Positions 48,991-57,700 of a stretch of 64,000 nt of DNA are shown here, piece by piece (position 1 is the first letter of the stretch; every line of letters starts with the position of its first letter). The stretch is from Nostoc sp. FACHB-280. Its GTDB lineage: Bacteria; Cyanobacteriota; Cyanobacteriia; Cyanobacteriales; Nostocaceae. The stretch covers positions 1-64,000 of the forward strand of contig NZ_JACJSD010000034.1 of NCBI RefSeq assembly GCF_014697615.1, read 5' to 3'. The notes below the pieces were generated by a model. It saw only the letters and a program-made list of their open reading frames with translations, was not told the origin of the DNA and made no database searches. The position numbers and the translations under genes were made by a program.

Positions 48991-49485
48991 GCTTTTAATT
49001 CCTTGTTGTCTCTAAATATTCTTGTTTGTTAGCTTTCACAAATCCTAGGTATTGCTTAATTTTGTAAATCTACAATGATGCTAAATATGTAAAAATAGCA
49101 CTTATTTTCATCAGCCATAAACTAGTTGTATTCCCAGGAATAAAGTACCTTAAAACTATCTTTCTGATTTTTAATTCATGCAAATCAAACTATCAAAGTT
49201 TGGGTGATAAACATTATTTTGTTTCTTTTGGAAAACGTCAGTTATTTATGAGTATTTTGTAATTGGCTTCTCCAAAAATAATGTCAAACTATATAATGCT
49301 GTGGAATAATTAAATTGTTGCAAAGGAGTAACTCACTAACCTCTTTCTTGAGGTATAAGTTGAAATTACTAAAATAACCACAAAATGGGGGATTAAATTT
49401 TTAATTCCCTTACTCAAATTGACTAACCAATTTATTCAATATTTTGAATTTATTAACAAGATTTTTGTCAGTTATCTCAGTTCAG
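48991..49485. other. 495-base gene-free spacer
   Basis: AT-rich spacer between two co-directional minus-strand genes. It should contain the promoter of the Gly/Thr-repeat gene; AAGGAATTAAAAGC just before its ATG gives the ribosome-binding site. I see no repeat, gene or known motif. Confidence 0.4.
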
Positions 49486-50361
49486 CTATTCATACTGAGC
49501 GATTAGTTTTAATTCTTCTTTGATAGATAAAGGTTGATATCCTAAACTGAAGGCTTTAGAACTATCTAAAGAAACATCTGTTGGTCTGGGTGCGGACATT
49601 TTTACATCTTGTTGTCTACAGATTTTTATGCCTGTGGAGGGTAGTTTGAAAACTTCCACTAATAGCTGTCCAAAGTCATAACGTGAAATCCTCTCTTTCC
49701 CTCCTAGGTGAATGATTCCATTTACTTTTTGTAAAGCTAACAATAAGCCTTTAGCGGCTGTGCTACCACTGGCTGGTGTACGGAATTCATCAATAAATAA
49801 ATTTAATTCTTTTTCTTCCTTTAAAGTTTTAATAAATGGTTGAATAAAACTTTGTGCTGTGGGTGTGGCGATACCAAACAGTAAGGGCATTCGGCAAACT
49901 GCGGTCATGGGATGTCGCTCTAACATGCCCATTTCAGCCATGACTTTTTGTTCACCATAAATATTGATGGGGCATACTGGTGAAGCTTCATGATAAGGAG
50001 CATTTAAGCCATTAAAGACTTGATCTGTTGATGTAAATGCACAAGGAATCGAGTAATCTGCACATAGTCCAGCTATGTTGCAAGATGCGGTGACATTGAT
50101 GAGGTGTGATTCTTGAGGATGAATTTGGCAAAAATTAGGTTGTGAGTGGGCTGCTGTATGAATAACTGCGTCTGGATGAATTGTTATAAATAGTTGTTTT
50201 AATTCTTGAAAGTCTGTTAAATCGACTTTCACCATTTTGATTCCCGGAATCTCTAGCAAATGAGAATGATAAGCTCCATAAACTTCCCATTCTTGTTTTG
50301 CTAGTTGGCAAAGATGCCATCCTAAAAAGCCACTGGCTCCGGTAATCAATAACTTTTTCAT
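49486..50361 (-). CDS. RmlD-like NAD(P)-dependent sugar reductase (extended SDR)
   Basis: An SDR with the nucleotide-binding LLITGASGFLGWHLCQLAKQ at the start, DAVIHTAAHSQPNFC in the middle, and the catalytic Ser/Thr (FTSTDQVFNG) and Tyr-x3-Lys (INIYGEQKVMAEMGM). It resembles dTDP-4-dehydrorhamnose reductase but is alone, without rmlABC neighbours. The length (291 aa) fits. Substrate is therefore uncertain; a nucleotide-sugar for surface polysaccharide is likely. The ATG at 50359-50361 starts MKKLLITGASG, as usual. Confidence 0.85.
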   Translation of the reverse strand: MKKLLITGASGFLGWHLCQLAKQEWEVYGAYHSHLLEIPGIKMVKVDLTDFQELKQLFITIHPDAVIHTAAHSQPNFCQIHPQESHLINVTASCNIAGLCADYSIPCAFTSTDQVFNGLNAPYHEASPVCPINIYGEQKVMAEMGMLERHPMTAVCRMPLLFGIATPTAQSFIQPFIKTLKEEKELNLFIDEFRTPASGSTAAKGLLLALQKVNGIIHLGGKERISRYDFGQLLVEVFKLPSTGIKICRQQDVKMSAPRPTDVSLDSSKAFSLGYQPLSIKEELKLIAQYE

Positions 50362-50484
50362 ATATGATTTTTGATTGCAGGCAGCAAAGCAATGCAGAGA
50401 TTAGATTTAGTTCATCCAAATCATACCCTGTAACTTGCAACAGCGAACAGATAAAAGCTTATACAGAATGGTTAACAAAATCTG

Positions 50485-51228
50485 CTATTGGATTAATTTT
50501 TGAAATCTTTGATCACTACGTACTTTCTTAAAATCTGGGTCGGTTTTCGCTAATTGTTGGTATTTTTCTGGCACGAGGCGAATGGCGAATTTTAAGTTTG
50601 CAACTGCTAAGTCTACTTTGCTTTGTAAGGCATAATTACAAGCTCTATTGTAATAGGCTTCTGGCTTGTTTGGATTGATAGCGATCGCTTGATCATAAGA
50701 TGCTAGAGCCTCTGGATAACGTTGTAATTTTGTCAAGGCGATGCCTCGATTAATCCAGGCTTCTTGTTTATTTGGTTTAATGGCGATCGCTTGATCATAA
50801 GCTGCAACTGCGGCTGTATAACTTTCCAACGATGCTAAAGCATTCCCTCGGTTGTACCAAGCTTCATCTTTATCAGATTTGATAGCGATCGCCTTATCAT
50901 AAGATGCTAGTGCGTCTGTATGTTTTTGCAACTTTGTTAAAGCGATACCTCTGTTAATCCAAGTATCTGCACTATCTGGGTTGAGAGCGATCGCTTTATC
51001 ATAAATTGCTATAGCATCTTGGTATTTTTGTGCATCTAATAATTTATTGCCCTGATGAAATAAATCTTCTGCCTTTTGACTTGTATTTGCTTCTGTCAGC
51101 AACTGAGAAACATTAATTTCTTGTACCACTTGCTGAGTATTTTTGATTGATGATTGGGCTTTGCTATCGCAACCAGATATCAAGCAAACAATTAAGCCAG
51201 AGGCAGCTATGCAGCGCCAAAAGACCAT
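50485..51228 (-). CDS. TPR-repeat lipoprotein
   Basis: A lipoprotein signal peptide ends in LISGC (Cys20), so the protein should be lipidated by Lgt and anchored in the membrane. Five tetratricopeptide repeats follow from about residue 52, each with a unit such as AWYNRGNALASLESYTAAVA, AYDQAIAIKPNK and EAWINRGIALTKLQRYPEAL. The end (TDPDFKKVRSDQRFQKLI) is a TPR-associated tail seen in many cyanobacterial TPR proteins. Four successive repeats contain a HIP1 octamer in the codons for AIAI, exactly 102 bases apart. Its partner is unknown. Confidence 0.85.
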   Translation of the reverse strand: MVFWRCIAASGLIVCLISGCDSKAQSSIKNTQQVVQEINVSQLLTEANTSQKAEDLFHQGNKLLDAQKYQDAIAIYDKAIALNPDSADTWINRGIALTKLQKHTDALASYDKAIAIKSDKDEAWYNRGNALASLESYTAAVAAYDQAIAIKPNKQEAWINRGIALTKLQRYPEALASYDQAIAINPNKPEAYYNRACNYALQSKVDLAVANLKFAIRLVPEKYQQLAKTDPDFKKVRSDQRFQKLIQ

Positions 51229-51741
51229 GCTGTACCTACAGAACTCTAGATTTGATGTTAAATCATTTTGACAATTCTTAATAGTATCATAAAAGACTGT
51301 TGTTTTTTACTTAATTTGCTTATCTGGGCAATTACTAAATTTTGCCATTCACTAACACTAATAAATTAAATACAAGTTTGACCTTGACTGTGCAGGAGTT
51401 TTAGCTGATTTTAAACTCAATTAATTTCAGTAAAATCCACAAGAATATAACGCAGTCTTATTTCATATCTGAACAAAAAAAGAGACAAGAAAGATTAAGT
51501 AAAGATCAGGGAGACAAGGTGGACAAGGGAGACACGGAAGCAATCTTTCTACCTTGTCTACCCCCTCTCCCTTGTCTAATCCGACTCAGCACTCAGCACT
51601 CCTGAATTGAGACAGCCTCCCTTCTCACCCATTTAGGTGAAGGCGGTTAAAATTACTAAAGAGTAGTATTAAGGAACGTTAATTAATCTCTGTCCGCTTT
51701 TTTCAATAGCGATTCCCCAGGCTCAAAGTATAGATTAGACC
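51229..51741. repeat. spacer with foldback element A (51508-51600)
   Basis: Element A reads GGGAGACAAGGTGGACAAGG, then GGAAGCAATCTTTCTACC in the centre, then TTGTCTACCCCCTCTCCC and TTGTC; the arms are complementary. It ends with ACTCAGCACTCAGCACT. The same element occurs at 53222-53353 and, inverted, at 54604-54743. The left part (51229-51480) is AT-rich with no gene seen. The promoter of the HlyD gene should lie between 51640 and 51740. Confidence 0.75.
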
Positions 51742-51747
51742 GTGATT

Positions 51748-53214
51748 ATGAACACTTACATAGAAGTTCCCGTGATTGGTAAAGTTTATCACCCATATCG
51801 CTGGCTAATTGGGTTGATAGCCACGGGTGCTGTTGTGGCGGGTGTTGCGACGACGGTTAATATGGTGAATCGGGGAGCTGGTCAACAAGATATTACACAA
51901 CTAACTGTACCTGTAGAAGCAAAAAATGTAACTTTAAAAATTACAGCCAGTGGTAAGGTTGTGCCTGTGCAGAGTGTGAATATCAGTCCGAAAAATCCTG
52001 GGGTGCTGGCAGAATTATATGTGGAACAAGGCGATCGCGTACAGCAAAATCAAGTTATCGCCCGAATGGATGTCGGTGATTTACAAGCCCAGATTCTGCA
52101 ATATCGCGCCAACTTAGCCCAAGCTCAAGCGCAGTTAGATGAAGCTTTAGCCGGGAATCGTCCCCAAGAAATTTCTCAAGCCAGGGCGCGGTTGCGACAA
52201 GCCGAAGCCCAATTAGCCCAAGCGCGTGCTGGGAATCGTCCCCAAGAAATTTCTCAAGTGCAAGCCCAAGTAGATGCAGCCCAAGCCAGGGTAAATTACA
52301 CTACTGAACAAGTTAAACGTTACCAATATCTTTACCAACAAGGGGCAGAAAAAAAGCAATTATTAGATCAAGCCGTGAGTGATGATAAATCTGCTAAAGC
52401 TAATTTAGAAGAAGCACGTCGGCGGTTATCACTGATGGAAAGTGGTTCTCGCAGTGAAGAAATTGACTTGAAAGAAGCTGCTGTCACTGAAGCCAGAGCC
52501 GCTTTAGTTTTATTAGAAAATGGTACACGTAAAGAAGAAATTGCCCAACGCCAAGCCGCCGTCAAAGCCGCCCAAGCACAGTTAGCGGCTGCTAACGTCA
52601 AAATGGAAGAAACTGTGATTCGCGCCCCATTTGCGGGGATTGTGACGCAAAAATATGCCAACATCGGTGCATTTGTAACACCAACTACCTCTGCTTCTAG
52701 CAGTGCATCAGCAACTTCTAGTTCGATTGTGGCGGTTGCTAAAGGGTTGGAAGTATTAGCACAAATCCCCGAAGCCGATATTGGGCGAGTGAAAGTGGGA
52801 CAAGAAGTCGAAATTGTGGCGGATGCTTATCCTGATCAAGTATTTAAAGGTAATGTACGCTTGATTGCACCAGAAGCAGTGGTGGAACAAGGTGTGACAT
52901 CGTTTCAGGTGCGGGTAGCTTTGGATACAGGCACAGATAAACTGCGTTCTGGGTTAAATGTCGATTTAACTTTTTTGGGCGATCGCGTCAGCAACACCTT
53001 AGTATTACCCACAGTAGCCATTGTCACCGAAAAAGGTAAAACTGGTGTTCTGGTTCCCGATGCCAAAAATCAACCCCAGTTCCGGGAAATCACCACAGGC
53101 GCACAAATTCAAGACCAAACTCAAGTTTTGTCAGGAGTAGAAGCAGGCGATCGCGTGTTTGTTGACTTACCCAAGGACTATAAAATCAAGAAGGCGCAAG
53201 AGCAGCAGAATTAA
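51748..53214 (+). CDS. HlyD-type periplasmic adaptor (efflux RND/MacA-like)
   Basis: A 488-aa membrane-fusion protein. An N-terminal membrane anchor (RWLIGLIATGAVVAGVATTV) is followed by a lipoyl half (AELYVEQGDRVQQNQVIARM), a long coiled-coil (about residues 100-300) with repeated AGNRPQEISQ units, and the second lipoyl half (VIRAPFAGIVTQKYANIGAF). A beta-barrel and membrane-proximal domain end the protein. It should connect an inner-membrane transporter to an outer-membrane channel. I use the ATG at 51748; a GTG two codons earlier is also possible. The MacB-like permease follows after a 170-base foldback. Confidence 0.88.
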   Translation: MNTYIEVPVIGKVYHPYRWLIGLIATGAVVAGVATTVNMVNRGAGQQDITQLTVPVEAKNVTLKITASGKVVPVQSVNISPKNPGVLAELYVEQGDRVQQNQVIARMDVGDLQAQILQYRANLAQAQAQLDEALAGNRPQEISQARARLRQAEAQLAQARAGNRPQEISQVQAQVDAAQARVNYTTEQVKRYQYLYQQGAEKKQLLDQAVSDDKSAKANLEEARRRLSLMESGSRSEEIDLKEAAVTEARAALVLLENGTRKEEIAQRQAAVKAAQAQLAAANVKMEETVIRAPFAGIVTQKYANIGAFVTPTTSASSSASATSSSIVAVAKGLEVLAQIPEADIGRVKVGQEVEIVADAYPDQVFKGNVRLIAPEAVVEQGVTSFQVRVALDTGTDKLRSGLNVDLTFLGDRVSNTLVLPTVAIVTEKGKTGVLVPDAKNQPQFREITTGAQIQDQTQVLSGVEAGDRVFVDLPKDYKIKKAQEQQN

Positions 53215-53221
53215 GATGGCA

Positions 53222-53353
53222 GGGGGGCAGGGAGACAAGGGAGATAGGGGGGACACGGGGGACAAGGGGGACAAGGAAGCAATCTTTCTCTTTCTACCTT
53301 GTCTACCCCTTTTACCTTGTCTACCCCCTCTCAGCACTCAGCACTCAGCACTC
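53222..53353. repeat. foldback element B
   Basis: Purine arm (GGGGACAAGG units from 53222), centre GGAAGCAATCTTTCTC, then pyrimidine arm (TACCTTGTCTACCCC units), ending in three TCAGCAC units. Same orientation as element A, longer arms. It lies between the adaptor and permease genes and probably separates or attenuates their transcript. Confidence 0.8.
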
Positions 53354-53385
53354 ATTTAATATAACTAAGCACTTTCTACTTACTT

Positions 53386-54603
53386 ATGAACTTTTTAGAA
53401 AGCGTACAAATGGCAGGTAAAACTCTGCTGTCGAATAAGTTGCGTAGCGCCCTGACCATGTTGGGTATAGTAATTGGTAACGCTTCGGTAATTGCCATGA
53501 TTGGCATTGGGGAAGGCGGACAGAGATACATTGCCAAACAATTAGAATCTTTGGGGCCGAATGTGTTGTTTGTCATTCCTGGGAATCAAGAAACCGAGCG
53601 GATTTCCCGTGATACCCCAAAAACTTTAGTTTTAGAAGATGCTAAAGCGATCGCTACTCAAGTCCCCACCATAGCAGATGTAACGGCGGAGTTAAATAGT
53701 CGCCAGGTGGTGACAGTAGGGAATAAAAACACCGATGTCAATATTATTGGTACAACTCCCAGCTTTTTGACAGTGCGCGACTTTACTACCGACAAAGGGC
53801 GATTCTTTTCGGAAGTGGATATGAAACGCAGTAACCAAGTGGTGGTGCTGGGGGCAAAATTAGCCCAAAGACTTTTTGCTACTAGTAACCCGGTGGGACA
53901 GCAGTTACGCATTAATAATACGAGCTTTCGGGTGATTGGAGTATTAGTTGCCAAAGGTTCTAATTTGGGTGTGGATTATGATGATGCGGCTTTAATCCCG
54001 GTAATTACAATGGCTAACCGTATAGTCGGACGTACTTCTCCTTATGGATTAGAGTTAAGTTATGTTGTCGCCTCAGCTAAAAACGCCGATAGTGTAGATG
54101 CAGCCGTTTTTCAAATTACCAATTTGCTGCGCCAACGCCACAAAATCATCGGTGAAGATGACTTTACTATCCGCACCCAAAAAGACGCTTTGCAAACTGT
54201 CGGACAAATCACAGGTGCATTAACAATTATGCTGGCGGCGATCGCGGGTATTTCTCTATTCGTTGGCGGTATCGGTATCATGAATATTATGCTGGTTTCC
54301 GTCACCGAGCGTACCCAAGAAATCGGACTCAGAAAAGCAATTGGCGCAACCGAACAAGATATATTACTCCAGTTCATGATTGAAGCTGTGATTGTGTCAG
54401 CAATTGGCGGTTTATTGGGAACTGCCGTTGGGGTGAGTGGAATTATGATTGTTGCCAGTCTGACACCCCTAGAAGCAGGTATTTCTCCTGTAGCTATTAC
54501 TACCGCCGTTGGTGTTTCTGGTGCAATCGGTTTATTCTTTGGTGTCGTTCCCGCCCGCCGCGCGGCTAAACTAGACCCGATTGTGGCATTGCGGAGTGCT
54601 TAG
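53386..54603 (+). CDS. MacB/FtsX-type ABC transporter permease
   Basis: A 405-aa protein with the MacB architecture: an N-terminal helix (LTMLGIVIGNASVIAMIGIG), a periplasmic domain of about 230 residues, and three C-terminal helices (ITGALTIMLAAIAGISLFVG, FMIEAVIVSAIGGLLGTAVG, AVGVSGAIGLFFGVVPARRA). LVSVTERTQEIGLRKAIGAT is the coupling segment to the ATPase. MacB proteins use an ATPase domain, but this gene has none and no separate ATPase gene lies in the window, so it must be supplied from elsewhere. It pairs with the HlyD adaptor upstream. Confidence 0.9.
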   Translation: MNFLESVQMAGKTLLSNKLRSALTMLGIVIGNASVIAMIGIGEGGQRYIAKQLESLGPNVLFVIPGNQETERISRDTPKTLVLEDAKAIATQVPTIADVTAELNSRQVVTVGNKNTDVNIIGTTPSFLTVRDFTTDKGRFFSEVDMKRSNQVVVLGAKLAQRLFATSNPVGQQLRINNTSFRVIGVLVAKGSNLGVDYDDAALIPVITMANRIVGRTSPYGLELSYVVASAKNADSVDAAVFQITNLLRQRHKIIGEDDFTIRTQKDALQTVGQITGALTIMLAAIAGISLFVGGIGIMNIMLVSVTERTQEIGLRKAIGATEQDILLQFMIEAVIVSAIGGLLGTAVGVSGIMIVASLTPLEAGISPVAITTAVGVSGAIGLFFGVVPARRAAKLDPIVALRSA

Positions 54604-54743
54604 GAAGTGCTGAGTGCTGAGAGGGGGTAGACAAGGGAGAGGGGGTAGACAAGGTAGAGAGGGGAGACAAGGTAGAGGGGGTAGGCAAGGTAGAAATATT
54701 GCTCCCTTGTCCCCCTTGTCCCCCTTGTCCCCCTTGTCGCCTT
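54604..54743. repeat. foldback element C (inverted copy)
   Basis: It starts with AAGTGCTGAGTGCTGAGAGG, has purine arms (GGGGTAGACAAGG units), centre GGTAGAAATATTGCTCCC (the inverse of the A/B centre) and TTGTCCCCC units. So it is the same element in the opposite orientation. It ends four bases before the hybrid kinase stop and separates two convergent genes. Confidence 0.8.
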
Positions 54744-54746
54744 CCC

Positions 54747-57700
54747 TCACTTCCGCCGAATCAGTTTAGCGATCGCAATTGCTAAGTCAACGGGATCAAC
54801 GGGTTTGGGAATATGTCGTTGAAAACCTGCCGCCATTGCTTGTTTGTAGTCGATTTCTCCAGCATAGGCGGTGAGGGCAATGGCTGGGATTTGTCCGCCT
54901 TGATCTGGGGGTAATTGCCTCAATTGGCGCAGCAACATATACCCATCCATGATCGGCATTCCAATATCACTTAATAAAATATCTGGCTGTAATTGGGCTA
55001 GGGCTGCTAATGCTTCTGCGGCGGAGGCGACTGCTGTCACTTCTGCCCCATACTGTTCTAAGGCAAAACTGAAAAACTCCAAAACATCCGCTTGATCATC
55101 CACAAATAAAATTCGCACTCCCGCCAATAATGAATCTTGGGTTGCCAAGTCCATCTGTGCAGTCTCAGCATCCCGTAAAGTGGCATCGGCACTTTTATGC
55201 AGAGGTAGCCGCACAGTAAAAGTTGCCCCTTGTCCTTCACCTGGACTTTCTGCCCAGACTATACCACCGTGGAGTTCTACCAAATGGCGGACAATTGCCA
55301 GTCCTAATCCCAACCCACCAAAGACTCTGGTGGTTTTGCCATCGGCTTGGCGGAAGTATTCAAAGACGTAGGGTAAAAATTCTGGTGTGATGCCTTTACC
55401 ATTATCAATGACTTGAATTTGCGCCTCCATCCCGACTTGCTCTAACCGCAATTCTACTCGTCCGGCTGACGGTGTGAATTTTACAGCATTGGATACCAAA
55501 TTCCAAACAATTTGTTGCAAGCGATCGCCATCACCCATCACCTCAACGTTATGCTGGGGAAGAGAAGTTTGCAGTTGAATAGACTTGGCTTCGGCGGCTA
55601 AACGCACTGTTTCTAAGGCGGCAGTGATTGTGCTATTTAAATCTACGGTGCGGATATGCAGACTTAACTTACCCCGCAAAATCCGCGATACATCTAATAA
55701 ATCTTCAATCAGTTGGGCTTGTAACTTGGCGTTGCGTTCAATGGTTTCCAAAGCCCGAACTATTGTGGCTTCGTCGTTTCTGCGGGTGCGGAGTAATTTT
55801 GCCCAGCCCAAAATCGGGTTGAGGGGAGTTCGTAGTTCATGGGAAAGCACCGCCAAAAATTCATCTTTGATGCGGTTGGCGGTTTCGGCTTCGGAACGGG
55901 CAAGGCGTTCGGCTTCGTAGAGTTGAGCGCGGGCGATCGCTTGACCACATTGCTGCCCCAATGTCAACATAAATCCTTGATCGGCTTCCGAAAAAATTTG
56001 GGTAGTGGCAAAACTCCACCCTAATGCCCCAATCACTTGTTTCTCTACAATCAAGGGAATAGAAGCAAAGCCTGAATTTCCAGTCACTGATGACAACTCG
56101 GCTAAATGGGGATAATTAGCTGCTAAAGCGGCTGGACTTTCGAGAAAAATTGCTTTGCCTGTTCGCACGGTTTCCGCTAGAGGTACAGCCGCCGTCACCG
56201 GAAAAGTTTTCCACCCATTCAGCACTGATTCGGGATAGCCAGTGGCTTGCACTACTTTCAAATAACTGCCATGTTCCACTAACAAACTCACAGAACCCCC
56301 ACTTGCGCCTAAAGCTGCAATTCCCTGATTCACCACCACATCAGCTACTTGTTGCGGGGTGATAGCTTCAGAAAGGGCTGCGGTGATTTTTTGTAAACGC
56401 ACAGTACGACTGACTGCTAACTCGGCGGCTTGTTTTGCTTGCTGGGTTTTTTGGTAAAGTTTAGCGTTATCAATCGCCGCCGCCACTCTATGGGCTAAAT
56501 CTTCTGCTAATGCCAAATCTGCGGCATTATAAGCACAACTGGATGCGCCTCTTGCTAAAGAAATTACACCAAATATTTGCCCGCGCAAATGTAGGGGAAT
56601 AATAATCAAAGAACTTATACCCAGGCTTTGGAGTAATTGTAGATGTTCTGCGTCTTCAGCGAGTTGGGGAAGAAGTTGGGATGGAAATTCAGGATAAAAA
56701 ACTGATGCGCCGCGTAATAAGGTTTCTCGAAATGGGTTGTTGTCTTCGTATTTGGGCGGATAACGTCGGCGCAGTTCTGAGAGGATTTCTTGTTTAGCCG
56801 GAATCGTTGCCACCATTGCGATTTGTTGAATCGTATAATCTTCGCCCAGTACATCAAAAACGCACCAATCAGCTAAAGTAGGCACTACCAAATTAGCTAC
56901 ATTATGGAGAGTGACTTGATAATCTAGAGAGGCGGCTAGTAAGCTACTGGCTTCGACTAAAAAGTTTTGTGCTAGTTCGGCTTGTTTACGTTCGCTAATA
57001 TCTTCGATAATGCCGACTGCATACTTGGCTTGTCCATGAATATCCCAAACAGCAGAAGAAGTCAGATTTACCCAAACTGGGGAACCATCTTTGCGAATGT
57101 AGCGTTTCTCTAAGGAATAAAAGTTAATGTCCTTTGCTAACACCCTCCTAGCTTGTTCCCAATCAACTGTCACATCATCAGGGTGGGTGATATCTTGAAA
57201 GTTCATTTGCATTAATTCGGCTGGGCTGTAACCGGTAATATCACACAACGCCGGATTTACTTGCAAAAATTTGCCATTCAAACCTACCAAAGCAATACCC
57301 ACTGCGGCTTGGTTGAACATAGCGCGGAATCTCGATTCACTTTCACGCAAAGCAATTTCGGCAACTTTGGTAGCTGTGACATCCGAGAAAATAATCCCAA
57401 TCCCTACAGTTTCATTGAAACTATTGCGGACTGGATAATAGTTACCTAGCCAATAACTATAAATTCCTGGTTTTCCTGGTACTTCCCCGCTAATTTCCAC
57501 ATTCAGCAGGGGTTCACCAGTTTCTAACACCTGTTGTAATTGCGCTTCAAATTGCGTTGCCATTGTGGGGAACATCTCGCTAAATTTCCGCCCCAGATGG
57601 GCTTCCACAGGGAAACCGTTAATGTCAGCTAAAACTTGATTAATTCGGATATAACGCAGTTCTTGGTCTAAAAAGCAAACAGCCACAGGTGCGCCCGCTA

